A stretch of 64,000 nucleotides of DNA from Robiginitomaculum sp. (GTDB lineage: Bacteria > Pseudomonadota > Alphaproteobacteria > Caulobacterales > Maricaulaceae), in contig NVWK01000005.1 in the NCBI GenBank assembly GCA_002733605.1, positions 124,001 to 188,000 of the forward strand. Direction: 5' to 3'. The notes beneath the pieces are model-generated. The model saw nothing but the letters and a program-made list of their open reading frames with translations, ran no database searches and was not told where the DNA came from. Positions within the stretch are counted from its first letter, which is position 1; every line of letters starts with the position of its first letter. The translations under genes were made by a program, and so were the position numbers. Below, piece after piece: positions 8,604-17,447 of this stretch.

Positions 8604-8618
8604 ATGAAACGGGAATGA
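8604..8618 (+). promoter_or_regulatory. Possible four-codon leader cistron
   Basis: AAAGGA (8589-8594) is well placed for the ATG at 8604, which opens a four-codon frame (MKRE) whose TGA overlaps the ATG of the radical SAM gene. The radical SAM start itself has only a weak ribosome site. Ribosomes may load on the mini-cistron and reinitiate. It could be chance. Confidence 0.3.
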
Positions 8619-9586
8619 ATATACTGACCAATCCCATGCTAAACCCGCACCCGATCCTTGAACCCCGGAAGTTCAAAAATCCGGATGTGACTGCCAAAGG
8701 AGATGTACGGGCAGAGGTGCATTTCAAATCCTTGCAAACCCTTTGGTTTAATACGGGGTCTTTGTGTAATATCGAGTGCGTGAATTGTTATATTCAAAGC
8801 TCTCCCACCGCCGACCATTTTGTCTATCTGACTCCACAAGACATGGCGCCGTATCTGGACGAAATTGATGCGCTGGGGTATGGGCATATTGAAATCGCAT
8901 TTACCGGTGGCGAACCCTATATGAACCCGCATATTTTTCGCCTTAGCGAAATGGCCCTGGAACGTGGACATACACTTTTAATCCTCACCAACGCCATGAA
9001 ACCAATGATGCGGCCACGGGTGAAAGATGGCTTACTGGATTTACATCGCCGGTTTGGCGAGGCCCTCACTCTACGGGTCAGCCTCGACCATTATGATGCA
9101 ACCTACCATGATACTGAACGGGGGGGAGGAAGTTTTGCAACCACCCTAGCGGGCATGGACTGGCTGGCAAAGAACAACATCAAACTTAATATTGCGGGCC
9201 GTACTTTATGGGGCGAAGCCGAAAGCGTGTCCCGTACAGGTTTTGCCAAATTGATTGCCCAACATGGCTGGAACGTTGACGCCGCCAATACGGGCGAATT
9301 GATTTTGTTTCCGGAAATGGATGAACGTGTGGACGTGCCTGAGATCACCACCGACTGCTGGGATATTTTAGATGTATCCCCGGACGCCATGATGTGTAGC
9401 CATTCGCGGATGATTGTGAAGCATAGAGGCGCAGATCAAGCCAGTGTGCTTGCCTGCACCCTGCTTTGGGACGACGCACAGTTTGATCTCGGCCCGACCC
9501 TTGAAGCGGCGCGCAAGCCTATCAAGCTGAACCATCCACACTGTGCCAAGTTCTGCGTTTTAGGCGGGGCGAGCTGCTCGGCTTAA
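8615..9586 (+). CDS. Radical SAM protein with extra C-terminal cysteines
   Basis: A 323-residue radical S-adenosylmethionine enzyme. The cluster motif CNIECVNC (C51, C55, C58, the canonical C-x3-C-x2-C) and the GGEP motif (98-101) that binds SAM are clear. The C-terminal third adds a group of cysteines (MMCSHS, LACTLL, HPHCAKFC, ASCSA), which suggests an auxiliary iron-sulfur cluster of SPASM/Twitch type. It is convergent with the dCTP deaminase gene, with a 3-nt gap. The reaction is unknown; related proteins include peptide- and cofactor-modifying enzymes. The start is uncertain: a second ATG lies at 8639. Confidence 0.85.
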   Translation: MNILTNPMLNPHPILEPRKFKNPDVTAKGDVRAEVHFKSLQTLWFNTGSLCNIECVNCYIQSSPTADHFVYLTPQDMAPYLDEIDALGYGHIEIAFTGGEPYMNPHIFRLSEMALERGHTLLILTNAMKPMMRPRVKDGLLDLHRRFGEALTLRVSLDHYDATYHDTERGGGSFATTLAGMDWLAKNNIKLNIAGRTLWGEAESVSRTGFAKLIAQHGWNVDAANTGELILFPEMDERVDVPEITTDCWDILDVSPDAMMCSHSRMIVKHRGADQASVLACTLLWDDAQFDLGPTLEAARKPIKLNHPHCAKFCVLGGASCSA

Positions 9587-9589
9587 ATT

Positions 9590-10636
9590 CTATTGTTTAA
9601 AGTGCTTGGACAGACGCAAGCCTTGGGCCTGATAGTGAGAGCCATTTTGTCCATAAAGGTTGTCAGGCAGGCTGCTAAGCGGTTCGAAATCCAGTTTGGC
9701 AACGGCTTGTCCATGACGCAACATGAACGGGACATCGCGACCGCGCACTTCCAGCACTGCGCGTGAACCGGATCCCCCGGCTTCCGCCATTCCAAATCCA
9801 GGGTCGAAGAACCCTGCATAATGGGCGCGAAACTCCCCGATTTCTGGTGCGATCGGGGCCATTTCGGCCGCCTGATCATTGGGAATTTGTACGGCTTCTT
9901 TCGAGGCCAATATGTAAAATTCATCAGGATCGAGGATCAAGCGTCCATCAGGCGCCGACAAAGGCTGCCAGAAATCGAGCGCTTTATGTCCGGCGATTTT
10001 TGACAAATCCACCAATCCACTATGGCGGCGGGCCCGCCAGCCAATAATCCCGTCATTGCCAATCCCTTCCAGATCAATACTGACCGTTTGCGAGTTCAGG
10101 GTTTGCTTTTCGCCATGACGAAAGCGAATTTGCACCAGCTTGTCACCGGGACGAGCCAGAACGGAGAAGGTGCGCGGCGCAATCTCGACATAAAGCGGGC
10201 CTTCATAACCGGCGGGGACAGCTTCGAACTGATGGGCATTATCCGCTATCACCCGGGTGAACACATCAAGTCGCCCGGTGGAGCTTTTCGGGTTCGCACT
10301 TGCCGATAAATTTTCCGGCAAGCGCAGGCTTTCTTGCAAAGGCACCAGATACACACATCCGGTTTCCAGAACCGCCCCCCCCTTAAGATCAATTTTGTGC
10401 ATGACCAGATGGTCATCCAGACACTCGGCCACAGAGCGTGCATTGCCCGGCAAGAAGCTGGCCCGTAGGCGGTAAGCCACTGTGCCAAGGCGCAAGTCCA
10501 GAGAGGCGGGCTGCACCTGTCCTGCTTCAACTTGCGTATCGGAAATCACATGCCCGTGCGCGATCAGTTGGTCGATATCCTGCTTGGGCAGAATCCCGGG
10601 CCGCGTAATTTCATATGGTTTTGATTCTTTTCTCAC
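9590..10636 (-). CDS. dcd: 2'-deoxycytidine 5'-triphosphate deaminase, long form
   Basis: Deaminates dCTP to dUTP, supplying dUMP for thymidylate synthesis. At 348 residues it is about twice the size of E. coli Dcd and matches the DCD_N family seen in alphaproteobacteria, with two dUTPase-like halves. The first half carries QPASLDLRLG (about 42-51) and NPKSSTGRLDVFTRVI (the conserved SSxxR active-site strand); the second repeats the fold without that motif. Translation starts at a GTG at 10636; no in-frame ATG is nearby. It is divergent from apaG. Confidence 0.88.
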   Translation of the reverse strand: MRKESKPYEITRPGILPKQDIDQLIAHGHVISDTQVEAGQVQPASLDLRLGTVAYRLRASFLPGNARSVAECLDDHLVMHKIDLKGGAVLETGCVYLVPLQESLRLPENLSASANPKSSTGRLDVFTRVIADNAHQFEAVPAGYEGPLYVEIAPRTFSVLARPGDKLVQIRFRHGEKQTLNSQTVSIDLEGIGNDGIIGWRARRHSGLVDLSKIAGHKALDFWQPLSAPDGRLILDPDEFYILASKEAVQIPNDQAAEMAPIAPEIGEFRAHYAGFFDPGFGMAEAGGSGSRAVLEVRGRDVPFMLRHGQAVAKLDFEPLSSLPDNLYGQNGSHYQAQGLRLSKHFKQ

Positions 10637-10831
10637 ATTGCGGTTCTAACAGAGCCTCGCAGGGCTGAACAGGTGCGATTTCCCTTGTGCCTATCGATTC
10701 CCCTGAGCCTATAATGAATCTGTGCACAATTGCTCGCCCTACTGGTTTATTTGCTTGCGCGTTTTGCGCGGTGGTTTAAACGTAGCTCTGGGCGCAGTGT
10801 CGAGATAACAAATAAACATAAGGGTGGTGGA

Positions 10832-11224
10832 ATGTACGAGCGCAGAACACGGGACGTTGTTGTCCGCGTTGAGCCAGAATTTCTTGCGGAACAGTCCTCA
10901 CCAGCGGACGACCGCTACATCTGGGCCTATACAGTCGAGATTGAAAACCAGAGCTCGGAAGAGCTACAAGTGGTGAAACGGTATTGGAAAATTGCAGATC
11001 GTGATGGTCAGGTCCAAGAAGTGAGCGGCGAAGGGGTTGTGGGCGAAATTCCAATGCTAAAACCCGGCGAAACTTTTAGCTACACATCCGGTGCGCCTCT
11101 CTCGGCACCTTCAGGAGTTATGCTTGGGCATTACGGTATGAAGACGGAAGCTGGCGAAACGTACGACGTTGAAATTCCTGCTTTTTCTCTCGATAGCCCG
11201 TTCGAACAAAGAGTCATTCATTAG
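10832..11224 (+). CDS. apaG: ApaG domain protein
   Basis: A 130-residue ApaG protein, a fibronectin-III-like beta fold linked to divalent cation homeostasis in enterobacteria and of unsettled biochemical role. Typical features are the opening MYERRTRDVVVRVEP, the YTVEIENQS strand and the closing VEIPAFSLDSP. Length matches the family (about 125-130). The ribosome site AAGGGTGGTGG directly precedes the ATG. The frame remains open 34 codons upstream and would add a hydrophobic N-terminus (LALLVYLLARF), but the SD placement and family length argue for the short form. Confidence 0.93.
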   Translation: MYERRTRDVVVRVEPEFLAEQSSPADDRYIWAYTVEIENQSSEELQVVKRYWKIADRDGQVQEVSGEGVVGEIPMLKPGETFSYTSGAPLSAPSGVMLGHYGMKTEAGETYDVEIPAFSLDSPFEQRVIH

Positions 11225-11243
11225 ACCTTCCCATTAGGCCTTC

Positions 11244-12339
11244 CTAAATAAAATCCTTCATATCCGGTATGCGCCCGAATGCGATTTTACCGCCAGTATA
11301 GTCGCCGGGCGGCTCTATATAAGTGCCAAGACTGACCATTGTGCGGGCATAATGGATGTTCATCCCGTCCACGAGGGTACTGATATTCTCCCAGCGATGA
11401 CGCAGCTCTCGTGCTTGCTTTGTTTCCAGCAAGTCTTCGGAACGTTCGTGCAGGGGCACAAGAGCGAACAGACAGACAGAGACTTTGAACGGCCCGCACC
11501 CGAACTCTGCGTTCGGGGCCGTTTCCCAGATGGTGTTCAGCACAATTGCGTACCCCCGCACGGTTACGCCAATCGGGGGACAGAATACGGCCATGGCCGA
11601 ACATACGCCGCTCGGTTTGCGGCTTTTCCGTGCGGTATCCGTGCAAGCCGGCCCAGAGCCGCTCGCCCTCGACACTGCGCCAGAGCGCGCGCATTTGCTT
11701 GCCACTGAGGCCCATGAGTTTTTGCACCGAGTTAATGCCTGCCTGCTCCAGCCGCACGCGCATACTACGGCCAATGCCGGGGATATCGGGCAGTTTTACA
11801 TGAGAGAGAGCGCGCGGTAAATCACGTGGATGTAAACACACCAACCCGTTTGGCTTGTCCATCTCGGCGGCAATTTTTGCCAAGAGCTGATTAGGGCCAA
11901 AGCCGATAGACGGGGTGATATAGGGGCCGACTTCGCGGGCCAGGTTATCGCGGATATCCACCGCCAAGCCTAGCCAATTGGCGCGTTCGTTCTCCATAAG
12001 ACGGCATTCCACCTCGTCAATTGACCAGACTTTGTGAATGGGCAGGCTTTGGCCAACAGTTTGCAGGATTTTATGGTGTATGCCGATATAGACATCATGA
12101 CGGGCCACGGCGGCAGGGAAACCGGGATATTCCTTACGTACATCAATCAATCTTGCCCCACGGGTGATCCCCAAGGCTTTGGCTTCGCGGCTCACGGCGA
12201 TAAAGCCCGAATACGGGCTATCAAGCGGTAAGACCCCCATCGGACGATCCCGATACGCAGGCACCAATTGCTGCTCGACCGAAGCGAAAAAGCTATCGAA
12301 GTCGATATAAAGGGTTTCTATGTCGGATGGTTTCTGCAT
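11244..12339 (-). pseudogene. Y-family DNA polymerase (DinB/ImuB-like), frameshifted
   Basis: Error-prone polymerase of the DinB-like group often mislabelled type VI protein ImpB. Catalytic acids are present: D13 in YIDFDSF and D108-E109 in SIDEVE. The N-terminal frame is intact through the little-finger start FGHGRILSPDWRNRAG, then leaves register at a run of five C (11553-11557 on the plus strand). The correct C-terminus continues in the next frame (YAIVLNTIWETAPNAEF, later NISTLVDGMNIHYARTM) to a stop at 11244. Four C instead of five would restore a 364-residue protein. It is therefore a recent loss, a phase-variable tract, or a sequencing error. A LexA box lies just before the start. Confidence 0.85.
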
Positions 12340-12350
12340 TTCCCATTATA

Positions 12351-12365
12351 GAACATACAGTGAAC
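12351..12365 (-). promoter_or_regulatory. LexA (SOS) box
   Basis: GAAC-N7-GAAC on the plus strand, read as GTTC-N7-GTTC on the gene's strand: the exact alphaproteobacterial LexA motif. It ends 12 nt from the start codon of the Y-family polymerase, where a bound repressor would block transcription. A damage-inducible polymerase is the expected target. Confidence 0.75.
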
Positions 12366-12894
12366 ATTTACAATGCAATTCCAGCAGCAAATGCGTTGCA
12401 AGGTCTCCCTTCAGCGGTTTCTCTCTGTATTGCGCCTGCCCTCCACCAAAAAAAAGAATGGGGCAAGCCCGTGTGGCACCTAGCATTCACCGGAATACCG
12501 AGTGCAGAATGAAAATGTTTCGTGAAAGCGGAGCGCCACACGGCAATGTCTTTTTTATGCGTTCGGATATATGGGTGCATATATCCCGCGACGGCCAACG
12601 TAGCTCATCGCCGCGATGTTTGAACGCTGGCACGTAAATCTCCAACAGAACAAACACAGACACCGCCTCCCCGCTCATCCCCACGAGGTGGGTATCCAGG
12701 ATTTTGGGTGAACTATGGTGAGAGCGAACCCCTCCCTTCACCCCATATGCGGATAAAGCCCTAGATCCCCGATGTCTCGGGGATGAGCGGGGAGAGAAAG
12801 GATGGGAATACACGCAATGTGGGCGGGGTGTAGGGAGAGAAATTCCAGACAAACTTTCCTTGTAATCCGCTCCAATGTGCGTAAAGCCTAGACC
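12366..12894. other. Non-coding gap between polymerase and trkH
   Basis: About 530 nt with no convincing gene. Frames of 60-120 codons cross it, but they are rich in Cys, His, Pro and Ser with no ribosome site and overlap an inverted-repeat element at 12667-12794. The trkH promoter must lie near the right end; no clear boxes seen. Confidence 0.6.
12667..12794. repeat. Intergenic inverted-repeat element, about 128 bp
   Basis: The ends are a perfect 16-bp inverted repeat (CTCCCCGCTCATCCCC at 12667-12682 and its complement at 12779-12794). Just inside, each end can fold again: CCCAC-GAG-GTGGG on the left and ATCCCCGA-TGTC-TCGGGGAT on the right. The wording TCATCCCC...GGGTATCCAGG resembles the short palindromic repeats scattered between genes in many proteobacteria. 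It codes for nothing visible. It may be a non-autonomous mobile repeat. Confidence 0.65.
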
Positions 12895-14343
12895 ATGCCG
12901 GATTTACGACCTGTATTGTTTGTTGTGGGCCTTATGGTCGCCGCCCTTGGCGTGATTATGTTCATTCCTATGGCTGTGGATTTGGCGTATGGGGATGAAA
13001 GCTGGGCGGCCTTTGCCATATCGGGGTTTATTACCAGCCTATTCGGGTGCGTATTGGCCCTCACGAGCTATGCCCCCAAAGCCAATTTACGCGCACGCGG
13101 CGCATTTTTGCTGACCACTATTTCATGGGTGGCCTTGTCGTGTTTTGCCGCCCTGCCCCTGTTTATTGCCTCGATCGGCCTTGACGTGACCGATGCCCTG
13201 TTCGAAGCGGTTTCGGGCATCACGACCACGGGGGCCACGGTCATGACAGGTCTGGATCATGCGCCCAAAGGCATTTTACTGTGGCGGGCGATTTTGCAAT
13301 GGATTGGCGGTATCGGGATTATTGTGACGGCGATGGCGATTTTGCCAATGCTGAAAATCGGGGGGATGCAACTTTTCCGGTTGGAAAGCTCGGATGTGGG
13401 CGAGAAAATACTGCCCAAAGCGGCCAGTCTTGCCGCCGCGATCAGTCTTATTTATCTGGCTCTGACCATTGCCTGTGCGACCGGATATGCCCTTGCCGGT
13501 ATGGGAGCGTTTGATGCCATTGCCCATGCTATGACCACGATTGCCACCGGTGGATATTCCACATCCGATGCGTCTCTAGGCGGGTTTATGGACGACGGGG
13601 CCGATTTGGTCGCGATTGCCTTTATGCTGGCGGGGGCTTTACCTTTCGGGATGTATTTACTGGCCAGCCAGCGTAATTTCCGGCTTGCCGCTTCTGATCC
13701 ACAGGTGCGCGGGTTTTTTCTGGTCATCATCTCCCTGATCGCCATCATCACCTTTTATCTCTGGGGCCAAAGCGAGATTACCGGCAGCCGGGCGTTGCGG
13801 CTTGCGGCTTTCAATGTGATCTCTGTTATTACGGGGACGGGTTATGCGACCGCTGATTATAATGCGTGGGGGCCCTTTGCGGTCGCCGCTTTCTTTGCCT
13901 TTATGTTTGTCGGTGGCTGCGCGGGTTCGACGGCGTGCTCTGTTAAAATATTCCGCTACCAAGTCGCCTTTGAAGCTTTACGGGCCTATTTATTTAAAAT
14001 GCCAAGGCATCATGCGGTCGCGCCGATGCGGTATGGCGGCAAACCGCTGTCCAATGCCGTTGTTTATTCGGTGATGGGGTTTTTCTTTTTGTTCTTTAGC
14101 TGCTTTGCGGTCGGGGCGATTTTACTGTCGATGCTCGGCCTTGATCCGCTAACCGCATGGTCTGCAGCGGCCAGTTCTATTGCCAATGTCGGGCCAGGGC
14201 TGGGCGATATTATCGGGCCGGCAGGTACGTATCAATCCCTGCCCGATACGGCAAAATGGGTGCTTATGCTGGGGATGTTGATCGGGCGGCTGGAAATTAT
14301 TACGGCGCTTGTGTTACTCACGCCGTCTTTTTGGCGCGCTTAG
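12895..14343 (+). CDS. trkH: TrkH-type potassium transporter membrane subunit
   Basis: The ion-conducting subunit of Trk potassium uptake in the inner membrane, 482 residues. The four pore repeats with selectivity-filter glycines are visible: TTGATVMTG (about residue 110), TTGGYSTSD (about 218), TGTGYATADY (about 310) and ANVGPGLG (about 432). Gated by a TrkA NAD-binding subunit, which is not in this window. The gene stands alone behind an intergenic repeat element and is convergent with hslO (28-nt gap). The start ATG lacks a strong ribosome site; no better start is near. Confidence 0.95.
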   Translation: MPDLRPVLFVVGLMVAALGVIMFIPMAVDLAYGDESWAAFAISGFITSLFGCVLALTSYAPKANLRARGAFLLTTISWVALSCFAALPLFIASIGLDVTDALFEAVSGITTTGATVMTGLDHAPKGILLWRAILQWIGGIGIIVTAMAILPMLKIGGMQLFRLESSDVGEKILPKAASLAAAISLIYLALTIACATGYALAGMGAFDAIAHAMTTIATGGYSTSDASLGGFMDDGADLVAIAFMLAGALPFGMYLLASQRNFRLAASDPQVRGFFLVIISLIAIITFYLWGQSEITGSRALRLAAFNVISVITGTGYATADYNAWGPFAVAAFFAFMFVGGCAGSTACSVKIFRYQVAFEALRAYLFKMPRHHAVAPMRYGGKPLSNAVVYSVMGFFFLFFSCFAVGAILLSMLGLDPLTAWSAAASSIANVGPGLGDIIGPAGTYQSLPDTAKWVLMLGMLIGRLEIITALVLLTPSFWRA

Positions 14344-14371
14344 CTTAAATCCTTCCTAAGCTAAATCCTCC

Positions 14372-15286
14372 CTACACTAAATCTTCGGGCACAAACACAT
14401 AGTCCGTGCCACAATATTCGCAATTGGCGGTGATCCGGCCATCGTCCATCATCTCTTCAATCGCGGCCGCGTCAAAGGTTTTGATGGTGTCGTACAAGCG
14501 TTCGCGCGAACAGGAACATTTGGCAAAAATATCTTGCGGGTCCATGCGGGTGACGCCCTGTTCGTGGAACAGACGGTACAGAAGGGTATCGCTGGCCAGA
14601 TCGGGATCAAGCATTTCTGCGTCTGTGAGGGTGGCAAATACGGCCTTGGCCATATCCCAGGATTCTTCCTCATCCCCACGCGCAGCGTCTGCGGCAATGC
14701 GTTGCACCATCAGGCCACCGCCGCGCCATTGTGCCGCGCCGCCCGGCACTTGAACTTGGCCAACAGCCAGCCGTACACGGGTTGGAATTTGCTCGCTTTG
14801 GCGAAAATAATGCTCGGCGCAATCTCCGAGAGATGCACCTTCAATAGCAGACAGGCCCTGATAACGATCCATGTCCGCACCTTGGTCAATCGTCATGGCA
14901 AATGTACCACCCCCCATTAGGGTGGTGGCATCAGGATTGGGGTTTTGCGCTAAAATACGTTCAAGCGACGGCGGGTCAAACCGGGCATAGCCGCGGACAT
15001 CGCCATCGGTTGTGCATTCTGCGATTAACATGGAGATGGCACCATCATTGGTGCCGTGGGCCTGCACAAACAACCGACCCTTGAATTTTAAAGACCGGGC
15101 AACAAGGGCGCTAATCAGCACGGCTTCGCCGAGTAAACGCGCCACCGGTTCGGGGTAGCGGTCATGACCGACAGCTTTATCAAGCACCTCGCCGAGCCGG
15201 ATTATGCGGCCTCTGACAGCATCGCCGCCGATTTGCACGGCGGCGGTTTGATCATCGCCCATTTCGGATTTCATTTCAGCGTTCAT
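14372..15286 (-). CDS. hslO: Redox-regulated chaperone Hsp33
   Basis: A cytosolic holdase switched on by oxidative unfolding. The C-terminal zinc switch is intact: C257-S-C259 and C289-E-Y-C292, which release zinc and form disulfides under oxidation. The N-terminal dimerisation and substrate domain is complete. Length (304) fits the family. It is the last gene of the minus-strand operon permease-argD-argF-hslO, 21 nt after argF. In alphaproteobacteria hslO often follows the arginine genes, so the order is ordinary. Confidence 0.95.
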   Translation of the reverse strand: MNAEMKSEMGDDQTAAVQIGGDAVRGRIIRLGEVLDKAVGHDRYPEPVARLLGEAVLISALVARSLKFKGRLFVQAHGTNDGAISMLIAECTTDGDVRGYARFDPPSLERILAQNPNPDATTLMGGGTFAMTIDQGADMDRYQGLSAIEGASLGDCAEHYFRQSEQIPTRVRLAVGQVQVPGGAAQWRGGGLMVQRIAADAARGDEEESWDMAKAVFATLTDAEMLDPDLASDTLLYRLFHEQGVTRMDPQDIFAKCSCSRERLYDTIKTFDAAAIEEMMDDGRITANCEYCGTDYVFVPEDLV

Positions 15287-15307
15287 GTCGTCTTTCTTTT
15301 TGGGCCT

Positions 15308-16240
15308 TTAAGCCTCGAGACAGTATTTCAATATGGCCTTTTGAGCGTGCAGACGGTTTTCGGCTTCGTCAAACACGACAGATTGTGGCCCGTCAATCAC
15401 GGACGCACTGACCTCTTCACCTCTATGTGCGGGCAAACAATGTAAAAACAAGGCATCGGCCTGCGCTTTTTGCATCAAATCCTGTGTCACTTGCCAGTCG
15501 GCCAGATCGCTCATGCGCTTTTGTGCATCCGTGTCGCCCATGGAGACCCATGTATCGGCAATCACCACATCCGTTGCCGTGCAAGCTTTGGACGGATCCT
15601 GGATGATGTCAATGCGGGCACCGGCGGCTCTGGCTCGCTCCACGTCTTGGCCGCGTACCTGATAGCCATCGGGGCAGGACAAGACCAGTCTATAGCCAAA
15701 TTTTGCGGCTGCGTTGACAAAGCTTACCGCCACATTATTGCCGTCACCGACCCAGCTTATGGATATGTTTTTCAAATCGCGGCCCTGTTCTTCGAGGGTT
15801 TGCAAATCGGCCATGATCTGACAGGGATGGTTATAATCCGTCAGGCCGTTAATCACGGGCACTTCGGCGTTATGAGCCAGTGCGGTCAGGGTTTCGTGGG
15901 CGTTGGCGCGCAACATAATGCCGTCGACAAACCGCGATAAAACCTTCGCCGTATCCTCAATGGTTTCTCCGCGTCCGAGTTGCATGTCGTTTGAGGTCGC
16001 CGTGATCGACGAACCACCCAGTTGACGCATGGCCATATCAAACGAGAAGCGGGTGCGGGTCGAACTTTTTTCAAACAACAGGGCGACCGTATATCCGTCC
16101 AGAGGCGCATCGGCGTCGAGAGTGCCCTTTGGCAATCCTTGGCGGGCTTTCTTGCGGGCGTGAGCTTCGTCCAAAATGGCGCGAAGCTCACTCGCAGGAA
16201 TATCGCTGAGGGATAGGAAATGTTTAGGCTTCGAAGTCAT
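15308..16240 (-). CDS. argF: Ornithine carbamoyltransferase
   Basis: Makes citrulline from ornithine and carbamoyl phosphate in arginine synthesis. The carbamoyl-phosphate motif SSTRTR (residues 59-64), the ornithine-side VSMG loop (232-235) and the HCLP motif (267-270, followed by AHRGEEV) are all present. Its 310 residues match the anabolic enzyme. The first 17 nt overlap the end of argD in another frame, so the two are translationally coupled. Confidence 0.96.
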   Translation of the reverse strand: MTSKPKHFLSLSDIPASELRAILDEAHARKKARQGLPKGTLDADAPLDGYTVALLFEKSSTRTRFSFDMAMRQLGGSSITATSNDMQLGRGETIEDTAKVLSRFVDGIMLRANAHETLTALAHNAEVPVINGLTDYNHPCQIMADLQTLEEQGRDLKNISISWVGDGNNVAVSFVNAAAKFGYRLVLSCPDGYQVRGQDVERARAAGARIDIIQDPSKACTATDVVIADTWVSMGDTDAQKRMSDLADWQVTQDLMQKAQADALFLHCLPAHRGEEVSASVIDGPQSVVFDEAENRLHAQKAILKYCLEA

Positions 16241-17426
16241 CCATCTCTTTCGCTTGGGTAAAAACTTTATCTAGAATGGCAATAGCTTCGCGGACATTGT
16301 CTTCGGTCAGGATCAGCGGTGGCACCATGCGCAGGACATTATCGCCAGCATTGCCAACCAGTAAATTATGATCACGGGCCAGATTACGCACATCCAAAGC
16401 TTTCTTCTTCAACTTCATGCCGCACATCAAGCCTTTGCCGCGTACATCTTCGACCACATCGGGATGGGCGTCTTTCAAGGCTTCGAACTGCTGGTTCATA
16501 TAGTTGCTCATTTTAATCACGTTTTCGAGCAGCTCGGGCCTGGTCACTTCGTCAAACACGGCATTGCCAACTGCCATTGCCAAAGGCCCACCGCCATACG
16601 TCGAGCCATGGGTGCCAATGACCATGCCGGCGGCGGCACGTTCTGTGGCCAGACAGGCACCGAGAGGGAAGCCCCCGCCCATACCTTTGGCAACAGCCAT
16701 AATATCGGGATCAGCGGCACCATCCGCCCATTGATGGGCGAAAAGCTTGCCTGTACGGCCTGCGCCGCATTGGACTTCATCATAAACCAGCAATAGGCCG
16801 TGCTCGTCACATAGGGCCCGCACGTCTTTGAGAAACTGGACAGGCAGGGCGCGTACGCCGCCTTCACCCTGAACGGGTTCGAGCAAAATGGCGGCGGTTT
16901 TTTCGTTGATCGCCGCTTTCATCGCGTCCAAATCGCCGAAGGGTAAGTTGATGAAACCCGGCATGACAGGGCCAAAGCCTTCCATATATTTCGGATTACC
17001 GCCCGCATTGATCGTGGCAATCGTACGACCATGAAAAGCACCCTGACTGGTCAGGATTTCATAGCGGTCGGGATGGCCTTCTACGAATTGACAGCGCCGC
17101 GCGGTTTTAATTGCGGCCTCTACGGCTTCGGCGCCGGAATTGGTGAAGAACACTTTGTCGGCAAATGTGGCGGCACAAAATTTATCAGCCAGCTTGAACT
17201 GGTCTTGCACACGGAACATGCCGGAAAGATGCCAGACTTTATCGGCTTGGTCTTTTAAGGCTTTGAGCAAAGCCGGATGGCCGTGGCCCAATCCATTCAC
17301 CGCAATCCCGGCAATGAAGTCGAGATATTTATCACCGTCTTCGGTGTATAAATATACGCCCTCCCCCCGAACGAACTCTTGGGGCGGCGGCGCGTAGCAA
17401 TTATAAATATGATCATTAGCAGACAT
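16224..17426 (-). CDS. argD: Acetylornithine/succinyldiaminopimelate aminotransferase
   Basis: A class-III pyridoxal-phosphate aminotransferase of arginine (and probably lysine) synthesis. Seen: the phosphate-binding NSGAEAVE (96-103), D216 in [12 protein letters not shown], and the Schiff-base lysine K247 in [14 protein letters not shown]. The length of 400 matches ArgD. AAGGAAG precedes the ATG. It starts 21 nt after the permease stop and overlaps argF by 17 nt. Direct adjacency to argF supports the arginine role over other class-III aminotransferases. Confidence 0.93.
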   Translation of the reverse strand: MSANDHIYNCYAPPPQEFVRGEGVYLYTEDGDKYLDFIAGIAVNGLGHGHPALLKALKDQADKVWHLSGMFRVQDQFKLADKFCAATFADKVFFTNSGAEAVEAAIKTARRCQFVEGHPDRYEILTSQGAFHGRTIATINAGGNPKYMEGFGPVMPGFINLPFGDLDAMKAAINEKTAAILLEPVQGEGGVRALPVQFLKDVRALCDEHGLLLVYDEVQCGAGRTGKLFAHQWADGAADPDIMAVAKGMGGGFPLGACLATERAAAGMVIGTHGSTYGGGPLAMAVGNAVFDEVTRPELLENVIKMSNYMNQQFEALKDAHPDVVEDVRGKGLMCGMKLKKKALDVRNLARDHNLLVGNAGDNVLRMVPPLILTEDNVREAIAILDKVFTQAKEMDDFEA

Positions 17427-17447
17427 GAGTTTCTTCCTTTTCCACGA

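Noticed and set aside
10730-10831. In-frame upstream extension that would give ApaG a hydrophobic N-terminal anchor
   Set aside because: The ATG at 10832 has a strong ribosome site and gives the family's normal length; the extension starts at a TTG without one.
12487-12852. 121-codon frame on the minus strand
   Set aside because: It runs through the inverted-repeat element, is rich in Ser/Pro/His/Arg, has no ribosome site and matches no family I recognise.
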